A model generated the notes under the pieces. It searched no databases and was not told the origin of the DNA. It saw only the letters and a list, made by a program, of their open reading frames with translations. From positions 1 to 64,000 of the forward strand of contig CACLZM010000005.1 in NCBI GenBank assembly GCA_902611415.1: a stretch of 64,000 nt of DNA, written 5' to 3'. Numbering within the stretch: the stretch's first letter is position 1; the number at the start of each line of letters is the position of its first letter. This document shows positions 34,915 through 43,597 of this stretch, in pieces. Origin of the DNA: an uncultured Alphaproteobacteria bacterium (GTDB lineage Bacteria; Pseudomonadota; Alphaproteobacteria; HIMB59). A program made the position numbers and the translations under genes.

Positions 34915-35778
34915 TTACTTTAAAACTTGAATATCAGATAGTGTTGATTCATTTTCAATAAATATTTCTAATGGGTTGTATTTTTCGAACCAATTCGGTT
35001 CATTATCAATTTCATTAATATTATTTATTAAATTATAAATCTTACTGTACCAATTACTATTAGGAAAATTATAAGCTAATATCGAAGCATACTTTATAGA
35101 CGTATCAATTTCATCTAAATCAAAATAAATTTTAGACAAATAAAATAATGTTTCAGATATTGAATTGCTAGAATTATGATTTTCATAAATATCCACTAAA
35201 TATAATAAAGCCCCATTATAATTTTTTCTTTTAATATAAAACTTTGCTTTATCTAATTTACTATCTGCTAAATTATTATTAATAACTTGTATTCTAGTGA
35301 TAATATCAATCTCATATATGCTATCTGGATAAGCATTTAATATAAATGTAAATTTATCTAGGGCCTCTTCAGCGTTTTTTTGACTATAATCTGATTTTTT
35401 TAATAGAACATAATAAGTCATAGCTTCTAAATAATTTGCATAAACAATATCAGTACTTCCAGGGTAGTATGTCTTATAATTCTCAGCTAGAGCTCTAGTT
35501 TTTTCGTAATCACGATTAACAAAACTGATATAAGCGTTTAAAAGAATACTTTTATTTGCATATTCACTACTAGGAAAAAGCACTTCAATTTTGTTTAACT
35601 CTATTAAAGCTGACTCAAACTGATCATTTTTGATATATTCATTTGCAAGCTCAAATAACTCTTTGTCACTTAAAGTATTATTTTCGTAAAGATTTTGTTT
35701 ATCAATATTATCAATTGAATCATTAGATGAACAAGAAATAATAAAAAAAGACACTAATACAAGAATCAGTTTCAACAC
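34915..35778 (-). CDS. bamD: outer-membrane assembly lipoprotein BamD
   Basis: A 287-residue lipoprotein of the beta-barrel assembly machine. The signal peptide ends in the lipobox 'SFFIISC', with lipidation predicted on Cys 17. TPR-type helices follow, with the 'YANKSILLNAYISFVNRDYEK' and 'YPGSTDIVYANYLEAMTYY' segments typical of BamD. The start is GTG 35778 (a TTG follows directly), since the signal peptide begins there. Only two bases separate it from the divergent amidase start, so each promoter must lie inside the other gene or act as a leaderless start. Confidence 0.92.
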   Translation of the reverse strand: MLKLILVLVSFFIISCSSNDSIDNIDKQNLYENNTLSDKELFELANEYIKNDQFESALIELNKIEVLFPSSEYANKSILLNAYISFVNRDYEKTRALAENYKTYYPGSTDIVYANYLEAMTYYVLLKKSDYSQKNAEEALDKFTFILNAYPDSIYEIDIITRIQVINNNLADSKLDKAKFYIKRKNYNGALLYLVDIYENHNSSNSISETLFYLSKIYFDLDEIDTSIKYASILAYNFPNSNWYSKIYNLINNINEIDNEPNWFEKYNPLEIFIENESTLSDIQVLK

Positions 35779-35780
35779 GA

Positions 35781-36425
35781 ATGAATTATAGCTTTAGAAA
35801 AAAAAATAAAACAGTCAAATATGTAGTTATTCATTATACTGGTATGAAAAGTCTTAATTTAGCTTATAAAAAATTATCTGATAAAAAATCAAATGTAAGC
35901 GCTCATTATTTAATTTCAACTGATGGAAAAATATACAATTTATTGTGCCTGAAATTTAAAGCTTGGCACGCAGGTAAGTCAAGATGGAGAAATAATATTA
36001 ATATAAATGATTATTCTTTAGGTATAGAAATTGAAAATAAAGGCCATAAACACGGATACCAAGATTTTACACAAAAACAATATGCAGCTTTAAAAAAATT
36101 AGTAAATTTTTTAAAAAAAAGTTTTAATATTTATGATAAAAATATTATCTACCATTCAGACATTTCACCAAACAGAAAAAAAGATCCTGGAGAAAAATTC
36201 ATATTAAAAAACATAGGTGTTAAAAGATTTAAAAATCCTAAATATACAAATATGAACCTTAGCTTAAATAATATGTTAAACTTATATGGATTTCATAAAT
36301 ATTATATAAATAATCACAAAAAATATTGTATTATGGCAGTCAAAAGAACGCTTAATTATAAAAAAATATCTTCAAAAATATCAAAAAACTTTTTAAAAAA
36401 TTTTTATAATTTATTATTCAGTTAA
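35781..36425 (+). CDS. N-acetylmuramoyl-L-alanine amidase (AmpD-like)
   Basis: A 214-residue amidase of the Amidase_2 (PGRP-like) family. Zinc ligands are His in 'YVVIHYTGM', His in 'NIIYHSDISPNRKKDP', and Asp in the same stretch. 'SAHYLISTDGKIYNL' and 'AWHAGKSRW' are further hallmarks. No signal peptide is visible, so it should work in the cytoplasm on recycled muropeptides, as AmpD does. The C-terminal 50 residues are basic and variable. It precedes rnpB and mraZ, an order seen in other Alphaproteobacteria. Confidence 0.88.
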   Translation: MNYSFRKKNKTVKYVVIHYTGMKSLNLAYKKLSDKKSNVSAHYLISTDGKIYNLLCLKFKAWHAGKSRWRNNININDYSLGIEIENKGHKHGYQDFTQKQYAALKKLVNFLKKSFNIYDKNIIYHSDISPNRKKDPGEKFILKNIGVKRFKNPKYTNMNLSLNNMLNLYGFHKYYINNHKKYCIMAVKRTLNYKKISSKISKNFLKNFYNLLFS

Positions 36426-36442
36426 TTTGTATATTATATTTT

Positions 36443-36769
36443 TGGGTAGTGTGCAGTCGCTTTGTTTACAAAGAGGAAAGTCTGAGCTCACGTAGAAAGT
36501 GGTAACGGATAACGTCCGTCGAGGGTAACCTTAGGGAAAGTGCAGCAGAAAAAAACCGCCATTTGGTAAGGGTGAAAAGGTGAGGTAAGAGCTTACCGGA
36601 TACTTAAATAGTATCGCAATATGTAAACCCTATCACGAGTAAGATCAAATAGAGACTGAAACTTTTTCTACAGTTGGTCTGGGTTGATCGCTAGAGTTAA
36701 TTAGTAATAGTTAATCTAGATAAATGACTGCGATTTTTTAAAATACAGAACTCAGCTTATAGCTACCCA
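36443..36769 (+). ncRNA. rnpB: RNase P RNA (bacterial class A)
   Basis: The catalytic RNA that trims tRNA 5' ends. Terminal P1 pairing is between TGGGTAG at 36443 and CTACCCA at 36763. Conserved class A segments follow in order: GAGGAAAGTCTGAGCTC, GGGAAAGTGCAGCAGAAA, GGTAAGGGTGAAAAGGTG, GTAAGAGCTTACCG, and near the 3' end ACAGAACTCAGCTTATAG, whose AGCTTAT-type end pairs with the 5' core. At about 327 bases it is short for the type, mostly by trimmed peripheral stems. A -10-like TATTAT lies at 36432-36437. It fills most of the gap between the amidase gene and mraZ. Confidence 0.95.
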
Positions 36770-36793
36770 TAACTATTTACTATTTTCTTAAAA

Positions 36794-36818
36794 TCCCATA
36801 TAATCCCATGAAATACCA
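36794..36818 (-). promoter_or_regulatory. putative MraZ operator (three 10-bp-phased repeats)
   Basis: Three five-base units sit exactly 10 bases apart just before mraZ: TCCCA at 36794, TCCCA at 36804 and TACCA at 36814. Read on the minus strand they are TGGGA, TGGGA and TGGTA separated by five bases, which is the TGGGN-N5 box described for MraZ autoregulation in E. coli. The third unit is degenerate and lies next to the mraZ start at 36824. The orientation relative to the gene and the function are inferred. Confidence 0.6.
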
Positions 36819-36823
36819 TGTTA

Positions 36824-37234
36824 ATGTTTTTATCATCTTTTTATGGAATTATTGATTCTAAAAATAGGGTAGCTATCCCATCATCTTTTAGATCAACAAT
36901 AAATAACTCCAGAGAAAAAACATTTGTATTTAAAAGTTTAAAATACGATTGCTTAGAGGTTCACTTATCTTCAAAAATTAATACTTTAATAAAAAGTTTT
37001 GATGAGAAGGATTTTTTTTCAAAAAAAAATGACCACTTTAAAACCGCTATATTATCTGACTTAGAAGAAATAGTTATAGATAAAGAGGGAAGATTTATAT
37101 TAAAAGAGCAACTTCAAAAATTTTCAAAATTATCTAAAGAAATAATATTTATAGGTAAGGGAAATCATTTTGAAATATGGGAGAAGAAATTAGGGGAAAG
37201 GCACAAAAAAATTTGTAGAGCAAAATTTAAATGA
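36824..37234 (+). CDS. mraZ: transcriptional regulator MraZ
   Basis: A 136-residue protein with two swapped-hairpin AbrB-like domains. The first begins 'MFLSSFYGIIDSKNRVAIPS' and the second has 'SDLEEIVIDKEGRFILKEQL', each with the conserved basic residue of the DNA-binding loop. I prefer ATG 36824 over ATG 36818 because the family starts with MF. MraZ represses the division and cell-wall operon that it heads. The stop overlaps rsmH by four bases (ATGA). Confidence 0.93.
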   Translation: MFLSSFYGIIDSKNRVAIPSSFRSTINNSREKTFVFKSLKYDCLEVHLSSKINTLIKSFDEKDFFSKKNDHFKTAILSDLEEIVIDKEGRFILKEQLQKFSKLSKEIIFIGKGNHFEIWEKKLGERHKKICRAKFK

Positions 37235-38133
37235 TTAAAGATCAACATATACCTATTATGACTAATGAGATTCTTTCATTTATCGATGGTAAAAAAAACC
37301 TATCTATTTTAGATTGTACTTTTGGACGAGGTGGTCATTCAAAAAAGTTTTTAGAGAATGGTCATTTTGTAACTGCTATTGATCAAGATGATAATTCATT
37401 TAGTATCGCCAAAAAATTAAAGGAAGAATTTCGTAATTTTGTTTTTTATAAATCGAACTTTAAAGACCTAGATTTGTTAAATTTAGGTAATGAAAAATAT
37501 GATTTTATTTTATTAGATCTTGGATTTTCATCTGATCAATTAGATGATAGTAAAATTGGTTTATCATTTAAAACTAATTCTAAACTAAATATGAATTATT
37601 TAGGTGGTGATATAAATGCTTATAAAATAATAAATGACTATGATAAAGAGGAGCTTCAAAGAGTTTTTTATTTTTATGGTGAAATAAACCAAGCTGAAAA
37701 ATTAGCAAAATATATAGTAAATCAAAGGTCTATTAAAAGTATCGATACTAATTTTGAACTTATAAAGATTCTGAGAGATAGTGGGGTTAATTTTAGATCA
37801 AAAAAAATACACTTTGCAACACAAGCATTTCAAGCATTAAGAATTGAGTCAAATAATGAATTAGAAAATTTAGAAACATTTCTAAACAAAGTTCATGAGT
37901 TTTTAAAAATTAATGCATATTTTGCAGTCATTTCTTTCCACAGTCTAGAGGATCGTATTGTAAAAAATTACCTTAGAGACAATAAAATATCTAAAACTAA
38001 AAATTTTAGAAATAATAAAGATTGGGGTTTTGAGATACTCACTAAAAAACCAATAGTAGCTTCAAAATTTGAGGTTTTAGAAAATAAAAGGTCTAGATCT
38101 GCAAAATTAAGGGTAGGAAAATTTATAAATTGA
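37231..38133 (+). CDS. rsmH: 16S rRNA m4C1402 methyltransferase RsmH
   Basis: A 300-residue SAM-dependent methyltransferase that acts on C1402 in the ribosomal P site. Visible motifs are 'HIPIMTNEIL', the SAM loop 'LDCTFGRGGHSKKFLE', 'FDFILLDLGFSSDQLDD'-type sequence near residue 90, and 'ISFHSLEDRIVKNYLR' near the end. It overlaps mraZ (ATGA) and its TGA overlaps the TTG start of ftsL. Confidence 0.96.
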   Translation: MIKDQHIPIMTNEILSFIDGKKNLSILDCTFGRGGHSKKFLENGHFVTAIDQDDNSFSIAKKLKEEFRNFVFYKSNFKDLDLLNLGNEKYDFILLDLGFSSDQLDDSKIGLSFKTNSKLNMNYLGGDINAYKIINDYDKEELQRVFYFYGEINQAEKLAKYIVNQRSIKSIDTNFELIKILRDSGVNFRSKKIHFATQAFQALRIESNNELENLETFLNKVHEFLKINAYFAVISFHSLEDRIVKNYLRDNKISKTKNFRNNKDWGFEILTKKPIVASKFEVLENKRSRSAKLRVGKFIN

Positions 38134-38426
38134 TTAATCATATTTCAAAATTTTTTTTGTTATTCTTTTTTATCATTTTATTCTTAAGTTTTAAAAATCA
38201 GGTAAAAATAGCTGAAAATAAGTTGATAATTTTAAAAAAAAATTATTATGAAGATAATCATAATTTTATTAAAAAAGAAATTCTTCTCACAAAACAGATA
38301 AGTCAATTAAAAAATAACGAATTAAATGGGTATAAATATACTGAAAATAACAAAATTATTAAATTTGATAGAAATGAATTTAATGACTTTACTATAATAA
38401 AGGTCAATTATGTTCAATCTAAGTAA
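38130..38426 (+). CDS. ftsL: cell division protein FtsL
   Basis: A 98-residue bitopic membrane protein with a transmembrane helix at about residues 7-23 and a periplasmic coiled coil of Lys/Glu/Leu-rich heptads. Sequence conservation in FtsL is weak, so the call rests on size, topology and position between rsmH and ftsI. The start is TTG 38130 overlapping the rsmH stop (TTGA). FtsL joins FtsB and FtsQ to activate FtsW-FtsI at the septum. It overlaps ftsI by 17 bases. Confidence 0.85.
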   Translation: MINHISKFFLLFFFIILFLSFKNQVKIAENKLIILKKNYYEDNHNFIKKEILLTKQISQLKNNELNGYKYTENNKIIKFDRNEFNDFTIIKVNYVQSK

Positions 38427-39873
38427 CGAAACAGACTACAAGTTATTATCTAAATCAAAAAATTATTACAATTTTTTCATTTTAACTATTTTACTACTCT
38501 TTACTGCTATTTTGACAAGACTAATATTTTTAAGTTTTGACAATACAAATAGTTCAACATCTAAAGTGGGAGTAACAAGCCTTACGTCTTTACCAACTAT
38601 CTATGATATAAATAAAAACAGATTAGCTTATTCTGATTACAATTATTCTGTAAAAAATAATAAGAATAAAGTTCAATACTTATATAGAGATGTTCCAATT
38701 AAATCTATTCTAGAGTCTATTTATATAGGGGATCCTTATATTAAATTTGAAAAAATTCTTACCAGAAAATATCCATATTACAGCATAACTAATAATATGA
38801 TAGGACATACAAATATTGATCATGAAGGTATTTCTTTAATTGAAAAATTTATAGATAAAAATAATAACGATATTCAATTATCTTTAGATATTCAGATACA
38901 AAAAAAAATATATGAAACTTTATATAAAGACACTACGAATTTAAATCCTGACTATACTATGAATGTTTTAGTCGACTTGAGCACTGAAGAGATAATTAGT
39001 AATGTTTTTATAGATAATAGAAATATTAATAAATTTGATCAAACCTTATTACCTCTAAAAGATCTTAAATATGACTTTGGATCTGTCTTCAAAACATTCA
39101 CAGTTTATTCAGCTTTAAATAATAACAAAATTGATTTAAATGAATACTTTGATGTTGACCAACCTGTATTGATAGGCAATAAAATAATTAATGATTTTCC
39201 AAGAAATAGTAATATACCATTGCAAGTTGGTGATATTTTAAAAAAGTCATCTAATAGAGGTGCAATTTTAATAAGAAGAAATTTAGATTGTGAAAACGAA
39301 TTTAAAGTTGATTTGAAAAATATAGGTCTTTTAAAATCGACTAAAATTGGTTTTGAAATGAACTCAGTTGAACCAACTGTGAACAATTTTAGAGGTAGCT
39401 ATTGTGATAATATCCCTTTTGGATATGGTTTATCAATTTCTCCAATACAATTAATTAATGGATATGGAAAAATTATAACTGGACGGGATAACTTTGAGGC
39501 ATCATTTGAAAAAAAAGAAATACAAAATAAAAATAAATATAACAAAATCTCAAATACATTAAATAAACTTTTATTCTATGCCAATCAAACTAACGACGAA
39601 CTCTATAAAAATTTTTTAGTAGCTGGTAAAACTGGTACAGCAGATCAGATCATTTCCAGCAATAAAAAAATTCAAAATGTTACTTATATTAGTTTTTTTC
39701 CTTACAATAATCCAAAATACTTAAATTTCACATTTATGCAAAATCCAAAAGAAACTTATGGCAAATATATTACAGCTGGTAATACAGTAAAACCTACATT
39801 TTATAATATTTTGAAAGAAATTTATATGTATTTAGACTTATCTATAATTAATAATACAAGTACAGATATTTGA
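38410..39873 (+). CDS. ftsI: septal peptidoglycan transpeptidase FtsI (PBP3)
   Basis: A 487-residue class B penicillin-binding protein, shorter than E. coli FtsI (588). An N-terminal membrane helix at about residues 22-42 is followed by a compact dimerisation domain starting 'PTIYDINKNRLA'. The transpeptidase domain has the active-site serine in 'GSVFKTFTVY' (SxxK), SxN in 'KKSSNRGAI', and KTG in 'VAGKTGTADQ'. It cross-links septal wall with FtsW. The gene overlaps ftsL by 17 bases and abuts murE. Confidence 0.95.
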   Translation: MFNLSNETDYKLLSKSKNYYNFFILTILLLFTAILTRLIFLSFDNTNSSTSKVGVTSLTSLPTIYDINKNRLAYSDYNYSVKNNKNKVQYLYRDVPIKSILESIYIGDPYIKFEKILTRKYPYYSITNNMIGHTNIDHEGISLIEKFIDKNNNDIQLSLDIQIQKKIYETLYKDTTNLNPDYTMNVLVDLSTEEIISNVFIDNRNINKFDQTLLPLKDLKYDFGSVFKTFTVYSALNNNKIDLNEYFDVDQPVLIGNKIINDFPRNSNIPLQVGDILKKSSNRGAILIRRNLDCENEFKVDLKNIGLLKSTKIGFEMNSVEPTVNNFRGSYCDNIPFGYGLSISPIQLINGYGKIITGRDNFEASFEKKEIQNKNKYNKISNTLNKLLFYANQTNDELYKNFLVAGKTGTADQIISSNKKIQNVTYISFFPYNNPKYLNFTFMQNPKETYGKYITAGNTVKPTFYNILKEIYMYLDLSIINNTSTDI

Positions 39874-41249
39874 TGAACTTTAATGAATTAAAAAAAAAAG
39901 GATATGAAATTGTTACTAATTGGCAAGAATGCAATAATAAAACTATATTCCTTTTTAATGGTTTAAATACTAAGAAATTTACTAACTTTAAAGAATTAGC
40001 ATTAAAAAAAAAATGTAAGTTTGTTATTTGTAATATTAAATTTAAAAAGCTCGTCAAACAAAAATCAATTAAATATTTTTATTTTACAAAAAAAGAAGAT
40101 TTAGAAAATATAGCTAAAATTTTCTACAATTTGAATAAACTAAAAATTATATTTATTACAGGCACTAATGGTAAAACATCCATAGCTTACGGTGCTAATA
40201 AATTATTTAATCATAATAAAATAAAATCATGTTATATTGGTACATTAGGATTTTTCATCAACTCAAAAAAAATTAAAAAGCTAAAAAATACAACACCTTC
40301 ATATTTTGAAATACTCAATTTACTTCAAATAGCTATTAAAAATAATGTTAAATTTGTATTTATTGAAATTTCTAGTATTGGCTATAGTGAAGGTAGAATT
40401 GGAAATTTGAAATACAATTACTGTATATTAACAAATTTAAAATCTGACCATCTTGACTATCATAAAAGTTTAAAAAATTATCACTTAGCTAAAATTAATC
40501 TTATTAAAAATCATAAACTACCTAACTCAACTTTATTTATACAAGACGATAATTTAAAAAATAAATTTAAGAAATTAAATAATGTTATAACTCAAAGTAA
40601 ATTTTTATCAAAAAATAATATAACATTAGTTCAAAAAAAATTTAATAAATTTCAAATATCCACAAATGACAAGTCTTATGAGATAGATACTTTTAATGAT
40701 TATATGATTAAAAACATCATTACTATTTTAATGGTATATAATAAAATAACTAAACAATTTCCATTAAAAATTAATAAAACATTATTCCCACCTGGTAGGT
40801 CAGAAATCATTTATAATAAAAAAAATAAAGTTATTTTGATTGACTACGCTCACTCAAAAGATGCTTACGAAAATTTACTAAATAAATTCCACCTATTTAG
40901 TAATAATATAATAATTATTTATGGTTGCGGAGGTGATAGAGATAAAACAAAAAGATCACAAATAGCAAAAGTTGTTTCTAAATACACAAACTTACAGATT
41001 ATTACTGACGATAATCCTAGAAATGAAGATCCAGTAACAATTAGAAAAACTCTCATTCAATATTCTTCAAATCCAATAGAGGTACCTAATAGAAGAGAAG
41101 CTATTAAATTTGGTATAAAATATTTAAAAATAAATAATGGTATTTTAATTATAGCAGGTAAAGGTCATGAGGAGACACAAACGTACAAAGAAAAAAATTT
41201 TATACTTAATGATAGAGTAGTTTCGTCTAATTATGCAAAAAATTTATAA
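39873..41249 (+). CDS. murE: UDP-MurNAc-tripeptide synthetase MurE
   Basis: A 458-residue cytoplasmic ligase adding the third residue to the muramyl dipeptide. The ATP loop is 'FITGTNGKTSIAYGAN', the UDP-MurNAc-binding 'NTTPSYFE' follows, and 'DDNPRNEDP' near residue 375 carries the DNPR motif that marks meso-diaminopimelate specificity. I chose ATG 39873, which overlaps the ftsI TGA by one base, over a TTG one codon earlier. It overlaps murF by 17 bases. Confidence 0.96.
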   Translation: MNFNELKKKGYEIVTNWQECNNKTIFLFNGLNTKKFTNFKELALKKKCKFVICNIKFKKLVKQKSIKYFYFTKKEDLENIAKIFYNLNKLKIIFITGTNGKTSIAYGANKLFNHNKIKSCYIGTLGFFINSKKIKKLKNTTPSYFEILNLLQIAIKNNVKFVFIEISSIGYSEGRIGNLKYNYCILTNLKSDHLDYHKSLKNYHLAKINLIKNHKLPNSTLFIQDDNLKNKFKKLNNVITQSKFLSKNNITLVQKKFNKFQISTNDKSYEIDTFNDYMIKNIITILMVYNKITKQFPLKINKTLFPPGRSEIIYNKKNKVILIDYAHSKDAYENLLNKFHLFSNNIIIIYGCGGDRDKTKRSQIAKVVSKYTNLQIITDDNPRNEDPVTIRKTLIQYSSNPIEVPNRREAIKFGIKYLKINNGILIIAGKGHEETQTYKEKNFILNDRVVSSNYAKNL

Positions 41250-42531
41250 AATTATTTTTAATTTTAAATCCAAATATAAAAGCAATATAGTTTTTGATAC
41301 AAGAGTCATAAAAGAAAATGATATTTTTATAGGTTTAAAAACAGAAAAAAATGATGGAAGCAGATTTTATAAAGAAGCTATCAAAAAAAAAGCATGTCTA
41401 GCCATAGTAAATGTAAAGACTAATTATCAAAATATTATTTATGTAAAAGATACTAAATTATTTATAAAAAAATTTTGTAAATTTATTATTGACTCATACA
41501 AAGGTAAGATAATTGCCATTACTGGGTCTGTAGGCAAAACAACATTTAAAGAGAATATTTATCATATTTTAAAAAATAATTATTTTAAGACATATAGATC
41601 TTATAAAAATTATAATAATATTCTTGGACTTCAATTTTCAATTATGAACTTAAATATAAATACTGATTTTTCAATTTTTGAGTTGGGTATTAATAAATCA
41701 AATGAAATGACTAATTTAGTAAAAACTCTAAGACCACATTATGCCTTAGTTACTGGAATAGAGAATTCCCATATAGGAAATTTCAGAAATTTTAGACATT
41801 TAGTTGATAATAAATTAAAAATTTTCAACTCAGATAGATTAATAAGCGGTTTATTGAACTACAATTATGATTCTCACTACGTCAAAACCAAACTTCATTC
41901 AAAGGTTAAATTAATAAATAATAATGAATTAAATAAAAAAAGTAGAAAAATCAAAAATAAATATATTATAAATTATTCTGAAAATAGCAGAAAATTTACA
42001 ATTGAGTCTTTTAAGGGAAGTTTTTATGAAAATATAGCTATAATTTCATTTATATTTCTTAAAAAATTTATAAAAAAGTTTAAATCTAAAACTTTTTTTT
42101 ATGAAGAGTCTATTATTGAGTCTAGAGGCAAAGAAATCTCAACTTATATAAACAGAAAGAGGGTAAAATTCTTTGATCATAGTTATAACGCTAGTCCTTA
42201 TTCACTCAATAAACAAATATTGATATTTAATGAAAGAAAAATAAATCAAAAAGTTTATATTTTAGGATCAATGAAAGAATTAGGTCAACATTCAGATTTT
42301 TTTCATTTACAAATAATACTTTTAGCCAAAAAACTTGATTTAAAAAAAATTATTTTTGTAGGGGAGGAGTTCTATAAATTCAAAAAAAATTTTCCAAAAT
42401 TTAATTTTTATAAAAATTATACAACTGCAGTTAAATATTTAAATAAAGAAATCGATACTGTAAAAAATATTTTTGTTATGGGGTCAAGATATAATCAATT
42501 GGATAGGATAATAAAAGCTTATGTTGGCTGA
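41233..42531 (+). CDS. murF: UDP-MurNAc-tripeptide--D-Ala-D-Ala ligase MurF
   Basis: A 432-residue Mur ligase that adds D-Ala-D-Ala to finish the stem pentapeptide. The N-terminal substrate domain contains 'FDTRVIKENDIFIGLK', the ATP loop is 'AITGSVGKTTFKENIYHIL', the central domain contains 'FELGINKSNEM', and 'DHSYNASPYSL' corresponds to the conserved DxYNANP motif. It overlaps murE by 17 bases and mraY by 11. Confidence 0.95.
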   Translation: MQKIYKIIFNFKSKYKSNIVFDTRVIKENDIFIGLKTEKNDGSRFYKEAIKKKACLAIVNVKTNYQNIIYVKDTKLFIKKFCKFIIDSYKGKIIAITGSVGKTTFKENIYHILKNNYFKTYRSYKNYNNILGLQFSIMNLNINTDFSIFELGINKSNEMTNLVKTLRPHYALVTGIENSHIGNFRNFRHLVDNKLKIFNSDRLISGLLNYNYDSHYVKTKLHSKVKLINNNELNKKSRKIKNKYIINYSENSRKFTIESFKGSFYENIAIISFIFLKKFIKKFKSKTFFYEESIIESRGKEISTYINRKRVKFFDHSYNASPYSLNKQILIFNERKINQKVYILGSMKELGQHSDFFHLQIILLAKKLDLKKIIFVGEEFYKFKKNFPKFNFYKNYTTAVKYLNKEIDTVKNIFVMGSRYNQLDRIIKAYVG

Positions 42532-43597
42532 TTTATTATACTCACTAAGAGAGATTGAATTTATTTTCAATTTATTTGGCTATATTTCTTTTAGATCTGG
42601 TTTGGCTTTAGTCAGTTCCTTTTTACTTGTGATTTTATTAATGCCTTACTGGATAAGAGTACAATTGAGAATATTTCCAAGTGGTCAACCAATACGTAAT
42701 GATGGTCCTAAGACCCATTACGTTAAGAAAGGAACCCCAACACTGGGGGGTATGTTAATACTTTTTTCAATAATAATAAGCTCAATAATTTGGACATCAA
42801 ATTTCTCAAGTTTTAATTATATCTTAATTTTAACATTAATCTTATTTGGTATTATTGGCTTTATTGATGATTATCAAAAAGTTATAACAGGTAAAGGAAT
42901 ATCCACTAAGACTAAGTTCATAGGCCAATTAATAGCAACAGTAATTATTTTCTATACAATGAAATATTACGGATTTGAATTAAATAAATTTAATATTCCT
43001 TTTTTAAAAGATATCTATTTTGAGCTAGGTTATTTTTATTTTGTTTTAATTTTATTTATTATTATAGGATCAACTAATGCAACAAATTTAACAGATGGCT
43101 TAGATGGCTTAGTTTCGATGCCTTTAATATTTGTCTTCTTAACATTCGCAATATTCTCTTATATTTTGGGTAATATAAATTTTTCAGATTATCTTTTAGT
43201 TAATTATATAAAAGGATCTGGTGAGATAGTTATTTTTTCTACATCAGCAATTGGAGCATTATTAGGTTTTCTATGGTTCAATTCTAGTCCAGCATCTATT
43301 TTTATGGGAGATACTGGTTCTCAATCATTAGGTGCCTCATTAGCTGTAACCTCAATTCTTTTGAAACAAGAGATAGTATTAGCTGTGGCAGGTGGTCTGT
43401 TTGTAATTGAAGCAATATCAGTAATTTTACAGGTTTCTTATTTTAAAATAACTAAGGGTAAAAGATTATTTTTAATGGCCCCACTTCATCATCATTACGA
43501 AAAAAAAGGCCTTTCTGAACAAAAAATAGTAATTAGATTTTGGATATTAAGCTTTCTATTTTGTCTTTTAGCTTTATCACTACTAAAGATAAGATAA
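42521..43597 (+). CDS. mraY: phospho-MurNAc-pentapeptide transferase MraY
   Basis: A 358-residue integral membrane enzyme with about ten helices that makes lipid I. Signature loops are 'PKTHYVKKGTPTLGGML', 'GFIDDYQKV' with the metal-binding Asp pair, 'NATNLTDGLDGL', and the cytoplasmic 'MAPLHHHYEKKGLSE' near the end. The gene overlaps murF by 11 bases. Its TAA is immediately followed by the murD start with no gap. Confidence 0.98.
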   Translation: MLADLLYSLREIEFIFNLFGYISFRSGLALVSSFLLVILLMPYWIRVQLRIFPSGQPIRNDGPKTHYVKKGTPTLGGMLILFSIIISSIIWTSNFSSFNYILILTLILFGIIGFIDDYQKVITGKGISTKTKFIGQLIATVIIFYTMKYYGFELNKFNIPFLKDIYFELGYFYFVLILFIIIGSTNATNLTDGLDGLVSMPLIFVFLTFAIFSYILGNINFSDYLLVNYIKGSGEIVIFSTSAIGALLGFLWFNSSPASIFMGDTGSQSLGASLAVTSILLKQEIVLAVAGGLFVIEAISVILQVSYFKITKGKRLFLMAPLHHHYEKKGLSEQKIVIRFWILSFLFCLLALSLLKIR

